From Bicyclus anynana (lineage: Eukaryota > Arthropoda > Insecta > Lepidoptera > Nymphalidae): 64,000 nt of DNA. The notes beneath the pieces are model-generated. The model searched no databases. It was not told the DNA's origin and was given only the letters and a program-made list of their open reading frames with translations. Both the position numbers and the translations under genes were made by a program. The DNA lies in the NCBI RefSeq assembly GCF_947172395.1, contig NC_069094.1, forward strand, positions 2,006,501-2,070,500, in the 5' to 3' direction. Shown here piece by piece: positions 31,864 through 44,030 of this stretch. Position 1 is the stretch's first letter. Every line of letters starts with the position of its first letter.

Positions 31864-32282
31864 CATCATCATCATGTCAGCCGATGGACGTCCACTGCAG
31901 GATATAGGCCTTTTGTAGGGGCTTCTAAACATCACGATACTGAGCCGCCTGCATCCAGCGAATACCTGCGACTCGCTTGATGTCGTCTGTCCACCTGCTC
32001 GACCAACATTGCGATTTCTGGTGCGGAGACCCCATTCCAGCACCTTGGGACCCAATGTCCATTGGCTCTTCGAACTATGTGCCCCGCCCATTGCCACTTC
32101 AGCTTCGCGACTCGTTGAGCTATGTTGGTGACTTTGGTTCTTCTGCAGATCTCCTGATTTCTGATTTGATCACGCAGAGATACTTTGAGCATAGCTCGTT
32201 GCATCGCCCGCCGTGTGACTCTGAGCCTTCTTATCAGGCCCATAGTTAGCGACCAAGTCTCGGAACCATAGGTCATTACTTA
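31864..32282 (-). mobile_element. RTE-type LINE 3' end, left arm of an inverted pair
   Basis: On the minus strand it encodes MTYGSETWSLTMGLIRRLRV through to LQWTSIG-like codons, with frameshifts near 31990-32040. A 'catcatcatcat' tail is at 31867-31876. It is roughly 90% identical to 32917-33345 on the opposite strand, so the two form a long inverted repeat. Confidence 0.85.
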
Positions 32283-32319
32283 ATGGGATGTATCAATTAG
32301 TGTTAATACAGGTAGAATA

Positions 32320-32344
32320 GTCAATCAATCAATCAATCAATTTA
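32320..32344 (-). repeat. (AATC)n simple repeat
   Basis: 'caatcaatcaatcaatcaat' followed by 'ttatttagttgcagata' looks like the 3' tail of another LINE on the minus strand. The complementary arrangement is at 55810-55842. Confidence 0.55.
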
Positions 32345-33352
32345 TTTAGTTGCAGATACATGCATGGTACTAACGCCACTATGTCAGTCCGTATTCAGGA
32401 TCAGACTACGAGGCCAATCCAGTTGCAGCGAGGAGTGCGTCAGGGAGATGTGATCTCTCCGAAGCTATTTACCGCCGCACTGGAAGACGTCTTTAAGCTT
32501 CTGGACTGGGGCGGACTTGGCATTAACATCAATGGCGAGTACATCACTCAACTGCGGTTCGCGGATGATGTAGTCATCATGGCACAGACTCTGGATGACC
32601 TTAGTACCATGCTCAATGACCTCAGCAGCGTTTCTCAACAGGTGGGCCTGAAAATGAACATGGGCAAAACAAAAATATTGTGTAATGCTCATGTATCGCT
32701 CCACCCAGTTATAGTTGAGAACGCTGCACTCGAAATTGTAGACGAATACATATACCTAGTACATATGATCCAGTTAGGTAGGTCCAATTTCGAGAAAGAG
32801 GTGAACCGTCGAATCCAACTCGGCTGGGCTGCATTCGGGAAACTTCGCGACATCTTTTCGTCCAAAATTCCTCAGTGCCTGAAGACAAAAGTCTTCGAAC
32901 AGTGCGTGTTGCCAGTGATGACCTATGGTTCCGAGACTTGGTCGCTAACTATGGGCCTGATAAGAAGGCTCAGAGTCACACAGCGGGCGATGGAACGAGC
33001 TATGTTAGGAGTATCTCTGCGTGATCGAATCAGAAATGAGGAGATCCGCAGAAGAACCAAAGTCACAGACATAGCTCAACGAGTTGCGAAGCTGAAGTGG
33101 CAATGGGCGGGGCACATAGTTCGAAGAGCCGATGGACGTTGGGGTCCCAAAGTGCTGGAATGGCGACCCCGCACTAGTAAGCGCAGTGTTGGTCGACCCC
33201 CCACCAGGTGGACTGACGACATCAAGCGAGTCGCAGGGATTCGCTGGATGCAGATGGCTCAGTATCGTGATGTTTGGAAGTCCCTACAAAAGGCCTATGT
33301 CCTGCAGTGGACGTCCATCGGCTGATATGATGATGATGATGATGATGATGAC
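32345..33352 (+). mobile_element. RTE-type LINE, 5'-truncated, 321-codon reverse transcriptase frame
   Basis: The open frame 32360-33325 contains RGVRQGDVISPKLF and the catalytic LRFADDVVIM block, then the thumb and a C-terminal region with SLRDRIRNEEIRRRTKVTD and GRPPTRWTDDIKRVAG. It ends at ...LQWTSIG with a TGA and then an ATG trinucleotide tail (33325-33350), which is typical of RTE-clade LINEs. The endonuclease domain and N-terminal reverse transcriptase motifs are missing. The uninterrupted frame implies a recent insertion. It would not be autonomous. Confidence 0.88.
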
Positions 33353-33924
33353 ATGCATGATATTATACAGGTGGTCAGTAGATATAGATGGTAAATGTAT
33401 CTTGCCAATTTGGCATGCACATTATTCATTAAGTATGTGTTATGTCATTTTCTAAGAAGTTACGTATAATGAAAATACATACAGCGATATTCTCGCGAGT
33501 GAAAACACATTTCGCTATATTTAGAATTTTTCGGGGTTTCATCCAATGGGACGGCGAATCTAAAAATATTCAATTCATATTCAATATCCTATTCTGTCTA
33601 TACAAAATTCCAATCAGCTGCTCAACACTTCATACAATCATATTACGATTACTACTTTGGATCGAAAAATCTCCGATTGAGATCGGATGCAGTTCGGAAA
33701 GAGCCTTAGCACCTAATTGAATTATAACCACATTTAGTTCGGCCCAACGTTCGGCCCATGTTTCCATTATATTATAACTCAAATTCACAGTAACTTTCAT
33801 CTGCGACCGCAGGATTTAATCCCGAGTTCGATTTCGATGCTAAATGTTAGTGGAACAAATATTCTCGGAACTTCGTTGAGCTATTTGTATTTTATAGAAT
33901 TTCGCGATGAAATTGTCAAGTCGT
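33353..33924. other. no supported gene
   Basis: Short frames only (for example 92 codons at 33442-33720), with no motif or splice evidence. No recurring repeat recognised. Confidence 0.45.
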
Positions 33925-34225
33925 GGTCGTTATCAACCCATATTCGGCTCACTGCTGAGCTCGAGTCGATAATAAGAGGGGTTAGGCCAATAGTCCACCC
34001 AAATGCGGATTGGCACACTTCAAATTACAGAGAATTAAGAAAATTGTCTGGTATGCAGGTTTCCTCACGATGTTTTTCCTTCACCGTTTGAGACACGTGA
34101 TACTTAATTTCTTAAAATGCACACAACTGACAAGTTGGAGGTGCATGCTCCAGACCGGATTCGAACCCACAGCCTCCGGAATCGGAGGCAGAGGTCATAT
34201 CCACTGGGCTATCACGGCTTATGTC
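33925..34225 (-). repeat. SINE-A, full copy
   Basis: From 'cgttatcaacccatattcggctcactgctgagctcgag' to 'ggaggcagaggtcatatccactgggctatcacgg'. The tRNA-like head (box B GGATTCGAACCC in reverse) is well preserved. There is a small deletion in the 'ctcagaatgag' region. Confidence 0.88.
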
Positions 34226-35274
34226 GTAGTAGTGATCACAAAATGCCATGTGGTTATAGGAGTATAAATGTACTAAAGCTTTAGTAGCTCACAGTCAAAG
34301 GGCCATATTTAAATCCAAGTGGACCTGGCTTCAATTTCCGCTCGGTGGGCTATTGTCGTACCAACGCCTTCTACTAGACTTTTCTCTTAGTTGGGCGATA
34401 AGAGTTGATTTGGCCATGCTATAAATAATTTGTTTCACTTTAAGAAAATCATGTAACTAATGCGGCCAATATAATGCTGGGAGTATGTAAAAAGGATCAT
34501 TGTAGTGGACTTAATACTTCAGTACCAAATGTTTTAAAAGAGTGATTTTGTTTAAGCTCAATGCAGCGCAATCTGGCTCTCGTGGGAGATATGTTGAGGC
34601 TAGTGAGATGTTACTTTTAGAGAATATTCATTCAGCGACTTAGGTTATATATTAATTAAACTATTTTTAATATACTTAGTGATTTTTTGTGCAATGTGCA
34701 TGAATAATTCAATAAAGTATATTATTGTAAATGTGAAGAAACCTTTTAATACATTAAAATTATCTATCAGGTTTGTATTCTTGCCTTCTGAACCTGGTAA
34801 CCGGGTCCTTCTGTTAGACTTACTACAAATAAATACACTTAACGATTTAAAATCGCTTGTAATCAAAGCGATATTGCAATAAACGAATTTCGAACATACA
34901 TTTAAGCGTTTTTTATTGCGTAAATCACTATATTAAAGCTATTTTGTTGTAAGCTAAGTTATTAATACAGAACTGCGATCTCAAATTTCAATTCAATTTT
35001 CATCTGATGTTAAATGAATATGTAATCGAACACCTTGCAAGTCATAGATTTATAACACATAGATAGTGTGTAATTGCAGGTTTCTTAAGCCGTTTTATGT
35101 GCCCCGAAATGGGAGCCCTTGACACATCGTTGCGCTACGATAAGTGCGCTTGTGTGCGTATCGGTGAGTGTTAGATTAGCTCATACGCTCACAATAGTCA
35201 TTGAAGTGGCTTACGTTCGGAGTGAAAAAGTGTTAGGTGCTGCGGCTCTATAGATTATTATTAGTCTAATTGCA
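34226..35274. other. no supported gene
   Basis: Weak tRNA-like text at 34287-34350 (ctcacagtcaaagggcc...tcaatttccgctcgg) may be an old SINE head. The overlapping frames at 34645-34882 on both strands have no family resemblance. Confidence 0.45.
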
Positions 35275-35425
35275 AGTATTTATTTATTTTATTTATTTAT
35301 TTATACTTTATTGCACTAAACAAAAACAATAACAAAAAAAACATAGAAAACAAGTATGTGCAAAGGCGGTGTTATTGCTTATAGCAATATCTACCAGACA
35401 ACCTTTGAATAAATGAATTATCAAT
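35275..35425 (-). repeat. LINE 3'-terminal fragment
   Basis: 'tttatttatactttattgcactaaacaaaaacaataac', 'aaaggcggtgttattgcttatagcaat' and 'ccagacaacctttga' form a typical lepidopteran LINE 3' end in reverse orientation with a TAAA-type tail. Confidence 0.55.
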
Positions 35426-36428
35426 ATTTATTTATCTACCCACTAGGTGTTTATGTATTGAACTTTATTTTTATAGACGGAAATCTCGACCGTGCACGTC
35501 ATAGCAGGTAAATTTAACTGCGTTATTATCATCTCACTGGCTGTAGTTCGCTTAGAGCCAGATATGCGCCATACCTACAAGTTTTTAAAAGTCATAAATA
35601 CTATATAAGCCAACTGCTATTCCCGAGAATGAAATTTCAAGTTTTCCGCTTATTAAGATGATTTTTTAATACAGCCTTTATAGCACTCGACGGAAACTGG
35701 GAATTTGTGAAGAGAATATGCTGGTTAAAAAGGAAAGTTAGGTATCCATAAAAACCTGGCATTGGCAACCATTGTTTGAAATTTCTTTGATCATAATGGA
35801 AAAATTATCATATAAAACTTAGAACTACCATGATGCTAAAATGCGGGTCTTAGAATGATAATTTTGATATCACATGTAAACGACGATGAACAGCGGGTTA
35901 TCCTTCTGTACAGTGACGTACAAACCACCACTAAACAGCAAAAACAACAAACCCAAAACCGCAAAAGGTAACACCACCAACTTCCCAACTCCGAGCTAAG
36001 AATTTATACTGAAATTTCTTAGAAGCAAAGCCCATTAACAGTTTAATGACCCAAGACCCAACACCAGGAATCCAAATTTTCATAGGGTAATCACGAACTA
36101 GGCAGGACGACAGCTCCATACGGTAATAGTACATTATGATATAAGTGCGACAAGTTGAAATTACAGCTGAGGTTATATGTAGCTCAAGCCGAAGGCGAGA
36201 GCTATAGTAAGGAAGCAAAGGCTGTAATTATCAAAGCGCACGTATGTCAAACGACGTTTTATAACAGATTTGCGAGGAAACACACTTAGAACACACTTTC
36301 TGAAAATGAATGATCTTTGCCTGTTTTCCTTATGATGACCTTTTGATACGTTTGTCATTTTTGCACGGATACAATACGATATTGAAATAGATGAAATAAG
36401 CGATACTTTACGAGATAATGTGTTACAA
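35426..36428. other. no supported gene
   Basis: A 95-codon minus-strand frame at 36218-35931 has a hydrophobic C-terminus (GGVTFCGFGFVVFAV), but no splice sites or recognisable relatives. Confidence 0.4.
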
Positions 36429-36617
36429 ACTTATTTAAAGGTTGTCCCGTAATTAATGGATACGGCACAAATGGGAGGTACACCACCTAGATAATTAAAA
36501 CTGATTTAATTAGTTTTGAAAAAGCCATCGCGACCAAGTTATACTTTTTATCCGATTTTCTATCTTAAATCAGTTATCCGTATCTCCCATTTGCATTTTA
36601 TCCATTAACTTCGGAAC
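36429..36617. repeat. inverted-repeat (MITE-like) element
   Basis: 'ttgtcccgtaattaatggatacggcacaaatgggag' at the left pairs imperfectly with 'ctcccatttgcattttatccattaacttcggaacatttt' at the right, around a core of about 90 bp. No coding capacity. Confidence 0.55.
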
Positions 36618-37174
36618 ATTTTGTATAAATATTTTTGGGGTTAAAAATAGCGATTCCATAACTTCGATCAGAAAATATTTCATCATAGTTCTGTATTAGG
36701 GCAACGATTTAATAATACGAGTCTTGTTTTCCCGAAATAAGAAATTGCTTTTAACGAGAAGCCTCATAAACAATGAACCCTCTCTGTCTGATTGATTCTT
36801 TGTAGAGCGAGAGCCTGTCGTAGCCGGATCTCCTTCATTATATAAACACTGAACGTTTTCAGCCCATTCTCTAATCGTTGGTAGGGTATACAAATATAAA
36901 AATTCGACCGAGGCGACTTGTGGTTGCAACAGCCTTCAATTATCTATGTATAAAGCGTAATATATAGATAATTAGACCATTGTAGTCCTTTCATATTTTC
37001 CTCGGAATAATATGAGAAATCATGACGTCACTCAGATACTAGAGAGTAGTAATTTAGCTGCGTAGCCAGCGTTGGAAAACACTGTCACTTAATGCTGACT
37101 GACGTAACTAGCCAAAATTGCCGCGTAACTTTAATATGTTTGTATGTCGGTCGGTTTCGGTAGGGCGCATGATT

Positions 37175-37320
37175 TTTAACCGACTACAAAAAAGGAGGAT
37201 CTCAATTCGACTATAAAGTTTTTTTTTCATGTTTATTACCTCATAACTTTGTTATTTCTTAGCCAATTTTGATTTTTTTACGATATCCAGTGGATTTAAA
37301 AAAAAAAACATGTTTTATAC
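37175..37320. repeat. repeat K terminal fragment
   Basis: 'ttttaaccgactacaaaaaaggaggatctcaattcgac' is the reverse of the repeat K end block (gaattgagaacctcctcc...gaagtcggtta). What follows is AT-rich 'ttacctcataactttgttatttctt'. Confidence 0.55.
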
Positions 37321-39584
37321 TTGTAAGCTTATATAAAATGAGGTAGATCTGGCCATCTCTAGTTCTCAGTCCATCACTTTGAGAAACATTTGCTCTAGGA
37401 TCCACTAAAGATTATAGTAGACTGTCTGATCAAAACTTTGTGATTTTCGATAAATATAAGGTTTTGTAATTGTACGAACCACAAGGGTTAATGGTAATAT
37501 ATTCAGAAATATACGTATTTTAGAATTTCTAGAAATTAAACAATAAGATAATAGTTTTAAAATAGATTTTGAGTATACATAATTAGTATAGTTAATATTA
37601 TGAAAGGGATTTTAATTTTTTTTAGAGCAAACTTTTGTTTTTCTTCAACAATTTATATAATAAAATAGAGTTAAAAATGTATAACCAATTTTAAATTTTG
37701 AAAATTCAGGTATTTTAAATATTAACGCCCGAAATTAAATGATAGTCAGGACTTTTCTCTTACATCTTTTTTTATTTTTTGTACAAAATTAAAATTGTCA
37801 CTTAAGTTTTATATACTGTGTATTTAATTAGTATTTTTAACGTAATTAGTATTTTTCATTACAAAATTTTTTGAAGGAAAAAGCAAATAGTACAACATAA
37901 TATGTTAACGCATAACCATTAACTCTTCGTTGGCTACTAATATATTATAAAGTAGTAAGTCTCTACTACTAATATATTATAAATAGAAAAGGAATATACC
38001 GCGAGAAAAGTCGATGTTACAAGCCGTCCGCTATAAAGGCCCTTACGTCTCTTCGGGGAAATATTTTCTTTCCATTTCCGAATGTTTCATTTATCTCACA
38101 GTTGATATGGCGGCTAGGCACGCAGCGTCTGAATAAGTCACCCCTAGAACACTTTGGACGCAAATATTCTAGGTTTTAGTACGAAGGGTCATTTTTTATT
38201 TAAATATATTCCCGACTTCTATATTACGAGTAGATACGAGTACGTCTTTTTACTTCTTCGAGGTGTGACTAATCATAAATAGGTTAGGTAAACTTAAAAA
38301 GCAAATCCTTATCTAAATACTAAAGGTGATGGTCCAAAACTGTATGGAGCCCAGGATCAGTCATTGTACCCTGGCGGAAATAATAGAAAATGAAATTTTT
38401 AACTATTTTCGATTATACAAATCTACGAATTTACTTTAATACTTTCGAAATAATATTCATTCTCTCCCAAGAAATGCAACACTAATATGGGTAACAATGG
38501 CAGATTGATGACGTTTTCAACGCAATAGTCGTTTTGACGTTTGCTGTCAAATGTCATGTCATAGTTGCTTTAATGGCGACATCTTGATATAATTCAAAAA
38601 CTTGGGTTTTAATTTGATTTATTTCTTTTTATTTAGTTACATTTATTCAGATTTTTTTTTTTTTATTAAGATTTGAACAAATACCATGTAATGGACATCT
38701 CCTTTGATCCAAATTCACACGATTTTTAATAGGTATACTGAGAACTCGAAATATATTCGTCCTTATTTCCTTTAAATATTCCTTAAAATTTGAGGAACGT
38801 CCTTATAAGGCGGAAAAAATTTAACTAATTAGTCGAATAAACAAAAAAACTTCACTTTTCTATGCTTTTCCACATAATAAAAGATTTGACTGATTGACGT
38901 TTTGTGGATTTGTTCTGGAAATCCATATAACTGTGCTTTATAATTTAAAACAGTAGGTAGGAAGAGTTATTAGAAAATTGAATATTAAGGCGAGGGAAAT
39001 GAGAGGGAAATGGCTTTGTTTGAAGGTATTTTCTTTGAAATAAAATTTTCTTTTAAAATAAATTGAAAGAAAACATTGCATGCATTTTGGGACTAGCAGA
39101 TAGAAGTAGCGTACATAATGGAAACTTATTAATAGTTGTTTATCATGATTTAACTAAGAAAAAAGCATATGGTAAGCAGTCTTGAAAAGCAGGGAGAAAA
39201 AAGATATACCTTAAAATTAGTAGGTACCCTATCAATACATAAATGTGAAAAACACCGAAGCTGGCATACAACTGCGTGATTGCATCATAAATACTATAAG
39301 GCTTTTCAATCGTAGGTAACAAGAGTATTTTTTTTGTTAATAAAATACACATTTTTTTCTTTTGATTCACGTTTTGTAAAAACTAAATATTTTTTTTACA
39401 CGCATCTTATAAAAAAAATAGTTTTAATTAATACAAAGGTATGAGAACGACACTTCGTTCCTCCCACTTACGCCAGCCTCCTTTCTGCAAATTAACATAG
39501 TTAGATATTTCTAATATAATAAACAGGAAGAGTCTTTTTGCATGTTTCAAATGCGCTAATCTCTAACTACCAGGGACAGTAACA
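37321..39584. other. no supported gene
   Basis: 2.2 kb of AT-rich DNA. No open frame above 75 codons and no recurring repeat. A TGACATTTGACA-like cluster lies at 38530-38570 (gacgtttgctgtcaaatgtcatgtc). Confidence 0.5.
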
Positions 39585-39680
39585 ATCCGGGCATGCACCT
39601 CCAACTTCTCAGTTGTGTACATTTTAAGAATTTAAATATCACAAAATATCTTGCTTCAAACGGAGAAGGTAAAACATAGT
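39585..39680 (+). repeat. SINE-A body fragment
   Basis: 'gggcatgcacctccaacttctcagttgtgtacattttaag' followed by 'tcaaacggagaaggtaaaacat' comes from the middle of SINE-A. Both ends are missing, and repeat E abuts on the right. Confidence 0.7.
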
Positions 39681-39681
39681 A

Positions 39682-39862
39682 ATATTATAAAGCTGAAGAG
39701 TTCGTTTGATTGAACGCGCTAATCTCAGAAACTTCTGGTCCAATTTTCTTTCAGTTTTAGATAGCCCATTGATCGAGAAAGGCTTTAAGCTATATATTAT
39801 CCCCGTATTCCTACGGGAACGGGAACCACGCGGGTGAAAACGCGCGACGTCCGCTAATAATA
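39682..39862 (-). repeat. repeat E, full copy
   Basis: On + it reads 'taatattataaagctgaagagttc', 'gaacgcgctaatctcag', 'cccgtattcctacgggaacgggaaccacgcgggtgaaa', 'gacgtccgctaata', the reverse of the copy at 11488. Confidence 0.85.
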
Positions 39863-40274
39863 ATATAATACGCAGAGATAGAAAGACTATGATACTATTG
39901 ATGAATGGATCGAACAAGTTAAGAATATAAAACAGACTTGTATGTCCGATATTATTAAGAACCAGAACATTAATTACAATAGACTATTGTTCGTGCTATT
40001 GTACATTTTGATCACGTACTATTAATTCGGCCAAGCCCAAGTTCGACCAAAGATCTTTTGTCCGGGGATCGCTTTCCTATAGTATTTTGAAAACAAGACA
40101 ACGCAGAAAATTTCCTTTATAAATTTCTTTGCAGGAAAATGTTTTATTTAAAAATAATAGAAATTCTTATATTTTAAAGATTTTTTTATATATTGTGTGA
40201 TGTTTCGACCAACTGAGTATTTTTGTTTTTAGTTTGTAGGGATGAGTTAGTAAGGAAACTGTAGATAGTACAAT

Positions 40275-40670
40275 ACCCACTAGCAGGCTAATTCACTATC
40301 CTTGATGTATGCTAGTTGACATATCGTTATCAAGCCATATTCGGCTCACTGCTAAGCTCGAGTTTCTTCTCAGAATGAGAGGAGTTAGGCCAATAGTCCA
40401 CCACGCCCAGTGCGGATTGGCAGACTTCACACACGCAGAGAAATAAGAAAATTCTCTGGTATGCAGATTTCCTCACGATGTTTACCTTCACCGTTAGTTC
40501 ACCGTTAGTAGTTGATATATACTAAATTGAGATTCTAAGTAACAAATATCATCCGGTGCTTAGTGGTGGATATCATACAGTATGTAGTCATTTTGTCAAT
40601 GGATTCGATGTTTATTTTAATATGTTGATAATAAAGACCAAAAATATTAATAGGTCAGCTAATCACACTA
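40275..40670 (+). repeat. repeat G, split by a SINE-A
   Basis: The left part (ctagcaggctaattcacta) and right part (actaaattgagattctaagtaacaaatatcatccggtgc ... ataaagaccaaaa) match 52370-52530 and 9040-9235. The interruption at 40325-40509 is a minus-strand SINE-A. Confidence 0.75.
40325..40509 (-). repeat. SINE-A inserted in repeat G
   Basis: A 5'-truncated SINE-A (tail and body only). It is flanked by AGTTGACATAT (40314-40324) and AGTTGATATAT (40510-40520), an 11-bp target duplication with one change. Confidence 0.8.
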
Positions 40671-40762
40671 ATGAAGGAAGTTCGTGTGTAAGTGCGAAGT
40701 GTGTTTGTTTGTTACACTTTCACTTTTGGCTAGGGATGTACCGAGATATTATCCTGGATAGA

Positions 40763-41215
40763 GAGACGAATATCTTAGGATGACATGGATTCGCCACGCA
40801 GGTGCAGAGTCCATTGCGTGGTAGAGAGAAAAACTCCTGAGTCCTGGACTTGTGACTACAGTATGTAGGGTTAAGGAATACCTTGACAATCGATTAACAC
40901 TCACCTCCTCTGCTCGTGTTGTTCTCCCTGCCTAGCCAAATTTGGTAAGATCCTATTAGTAGCAGCTTTGGATTCCCGTTCTAATATGAGACGAATATCT
41001 TAGCATTCCATGGATTCGCCGTGCAGGTGCCGAGTCCATTGCGTGGTAGATAGAAAAACTCCGAGCAGAGTCCTGGACTTGTGACTAGAGGACGTAGGGT
41101 TAAGGAATTCCTTGACAATCGAATAACACCGCCCTTCTCCGCTCGTGTTGTTCTCCCTGACAAGTCAAATTAGGTAAGATCCTATTAGTGGCAGCTTTGG
41201 ATACCCGTTCTAATG
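40763..41215 (+). repeat. repeat C, two tandem copies
   Basis: Two units of about 225 bp start at 40763 and 40988 with GAGACGAATATCTTAG and end 'agctttggatwcccgttctaat'. They are roughly 90% alike. A third, single copy is at 57819-58037 and degraded traces lie at 11893-11965 and 26825-27000. No coding capacity. Confidence 0.85.
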
Positions 41216-41294
41216 TAGATAAATTACATCTTTATTCCATAAAGTATCGTAGTTCCTTATTTGTGAAACGCGAACGGTTTTTATTGGAAATGTT

Positions 41295-41500
41295 TGTACG
41301 TTCGTGGCTAGTTACCACCCTACCAGCAAAGACGTACCGCCAAGCGATTTAGCGTTCCGGTACGATGCCGTGTAGAACCGAAAGGGGTGTGAATTTTCAT
41401 CCTCCTCCTAACAAGTTAGCCCGTTTCCATCTTATACTGCATCATCACTTACCATCAGGTGAGATTGTAGTCAAGGGCTAACTTGTAAAGAATAAAAAAA
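41295..41500 (+). repeat. SINE-B, 3' two thirds
   Basis: 'tggctagttaccaccctaccagcaaagacgtaccgcc' through 'caggtgagattgtagtcaagggctaacttgtaaag' and an A-rich tail. The tRNA-like head is absent. Confidence 0.85.
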
Positions 41501-41789
41501 TAAAAAAATGATTTTAATGTTTTTTACTTTATTCTTTCAACTTACGTGTCCCAATTGTATCCATTTTATTGCATTGCTAACACACCCTTAGCCTTGAAAG
41601 TGACAGGCAGCCAGACGGATAAAATAAGTTTTACTATATCACTCAGTCTAGATTGAGGCTAATGAGTGAATTAATTTGTTAATGGAAGCGCGTCCTACTT
41701 CACACGAGACACGCACGAACGCTTCGGTAATTATATTACTTATAAAACATGCAAAATATATTACTCTCACAGTTACTTATAAAATATAA
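41501..41789. other. no supported gene
   Basis: AT-rich sequence without recognised features. Confidence 0.5.
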
Positions 41790-41985
41790 GCAGAACCTTG
41801 CGTTTTTGTTCACGTACTTCCCATTCCCGTGGGAATACGGGAATAAAATATAGCCTATGTTACTCCCTGATAATGTAGCTTTCTTTTGGTGAACGAATTT
41901 TTGAAATCATTCAAGTAGTTTTTGAGTTTATTCGTTACAAACAAAAATACAAATAGTACCTCTTTTTATAATATTAGAATAGATT
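41790..41985 (+). repeat. repeat E, diverged copy
   Basis: 'tttttgttcacgtacttcccattcccgtgggaatacgggaataaaatatagcctatgttac' and the end 'tttttataatattagaatag' follow the repeat E order. Confidence 0.7.
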
Positions 41986-42332
41986 AGTCAATTTGATTGC
42001 TTTCTGATCACACTTTACTCTATTCATTATTTAAACTTTATCCCTTAAAACATTTTTACCCCGCTTATGATTCCTACACTATCGTAAAACTTCTATTGAA
42101 AATCCAAACTTAGCTTCATCATCACTTTATTTATCTGTTACAAAATATAAATTTAAATAGCTTATTAACTACAGGTAAATAAAAAAAAATATTTTAGTTT
42201 CTGAAATTACATAAATACATGCGAAATTGGAACCTTCTTTTATGGAGTAGTAAAACTACCTCTGTATTAGAAGACTCCGCTCTTCCATAACTACATAGTG
42301 AAATAATAGATTTTAAATGAACATTTTTTTTT

Positions 42333-42395
42333 ATTCTTAACAAGTTAGCCCTTGGCTACAATCTCACCTGATGGTAAGCGATGATGTAATCTAGG
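42333..42395 (-). repeat. SINE-B tail fragment
   Basis: 'ttcttaacaagttagcccttggctacaatctcacctgatggtaagcgatgatg' is the reverse complement of the SINE-B 3' end. Confidence 0.75.
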
Positions 42396-42924
42396 AACAT
42401 TCAGGAAATGAACATTAAATAGCCTTGGCTTATATTAAATTTAGCACATATACCACAGGTTCAAAAGGGAGGTTCAGTTTAGAAGCAAGGCAAAAACTCA
42501 ACAGTTACAATTAAAAAAAATACAAAAACATATTCCATAATCTCATTACATAAAATAATTAAAACTTCTTGTTTAAGTTGAAAGCGGATATAAAATACAA
42601 AACAAAACAATTACTTGGTTTTGTACTTTGCGAATCCTTTTGTTAAATAATAATGTTTATTGTTCGATAAGTAATTGCAAGTGGGTACAAATGGGGTAAC
42701 AAATGGGTGGTATAATTGAATTTACGTCTTTAATAGCTGGCTATTTGCATTTTATTGCCTGCAGTGCACTGTATCCCTCGTATTACTGCAATATTGCTCT
42801 GATTCCAGTTGCCTTTAGCGGAATATCGGAAAATGATTCGCTACGATCTATCTGATCGCGTAAATACAACTGTATGCCTGCAACTGCAGTTTTGATTATT
42901 ATCATTAATTTGTTTTTATGCTAC
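42396..42924. other. no supported gene
   Basis: AT-rich sequence without recognised features. Confidence 0.5.
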
Positions 42925-43140
42925 ATAATCGTCGTCATCAACCCATATTCGGCTCACTGCTGAGCTCGAGTCTCCTCTCAGAATGAGAGGGGTTAGGCCA
43001 ATAGTCCACCACGCTGGCCCAATGCGGATTGGCAGACTTCACACACGCAGAGAATTAAGATAATTCTCTGGTATGCAGGTTTCCTCACGATGTTTTCCTT
43101 CACCGATTGAGAGGCGTGATATTTAATTTCTTAACACACG
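42925..43140 (-). repeat. SINE-A, 5'-truncated
   Basis: Well-preserved tail and body from 'cgtcgtcatcaacccatattcggctcactgctgagctcgag' to 'gaggcgtgatatttaatttcttaa'. A further decayed copy of the tail follows at 43147-43205, and a SINE-B scrap (ggtaactagccacggccga) at 43220-43240. Confidence 0.85.
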
Positions 43141-43240
43141 CTACATAATCATCATCAGTAAAACTTATATCCTGATCACTGTAGAGCACGAGTCTCCTTT
43201 GTCTTAGTACTTCTTAGCATGGTAACTAGCCACGGCCGAT

Positions 43241-43739
43241 TGCTTACCACCAGACTAGACCAGAGCCAATATAGAAAGTATAAACTTCTAAAGTCCTCTC
43301 TGCTGAGTACCACAGCACTACCGACAGCGCCATATAGGTCGTCAAACAGCAATACTGAATGGCGGGGGTACTTCCACGGACGACCTGTCATAAAGACCTC
43401 TAATATTTACAACTTATAGAAAACCGGGTCAAAACTTATATAGTTTGTAAAGAAGCGCAAGCTGTAATTTATCAAAAACAAATTAAGGTCTTGCTCAATA
43501 CTTCGATCCCTTTGATGAGGGTTCGAGTCGTCCCTTCCCCAGGGGCTATCTGTAACTTGGAACATTCTGGAAAACTTACGCAGTGAATATTTTATTTGAA
43601 AATTATTGCGACACTTTGATCAAACGTTCTAATAAAGTTTTGTATAGTTCCTGTTAAAGACGACCACTTTGGAGAAATTTTGTAGGTTGTAGTAGATTTG
43701 ATTCCCAGGTCCTACTAATGTAAAAAATATATATGGGAT
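43241..43739. other. no supported gene
   Basis: Moderately GC-rich but with no splice-bounded open frame that I can support. The segment 43265-43420 has mirrored open frames on both strands, a pattern common in decayed repeats. Confidence 0.4.
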
Positions 43740-44030
43740 ATCTCTGCCTCTGATTTCGGAGGGTGTGGGTTCAAATCTGATCCGGGACACGCAATTCCAA
43801 CAGTTGTGTGCATTTTAAGAGATTAAATAACACGTGTCTCAAACGGTGAAGGAAAAACATCGTGAGGAAACCTGCATACTACAGAATTTTCTTAATTCTC
43901 TGCGCGTGTGTCTGCCAATCCGCATTGGGCCAGCGTGCTGGACTATTGACCTAACCCCTCTCATTCTGAGAGGAGACTCGAGCTCAGCAGAGAAATATGG
44001 GTTGACAATGATGATGATGATTACAATACT
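43740..44030 (+). repeat. SINE-A, near full length
   Basis: It runs from the head 'tctctgcctctgatttcggagggtgtgggttcaaatctg' to the tail 'gagactcgagctcagcag...atgggttgacaatgatgatgatga'. Confidence 0.88.
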
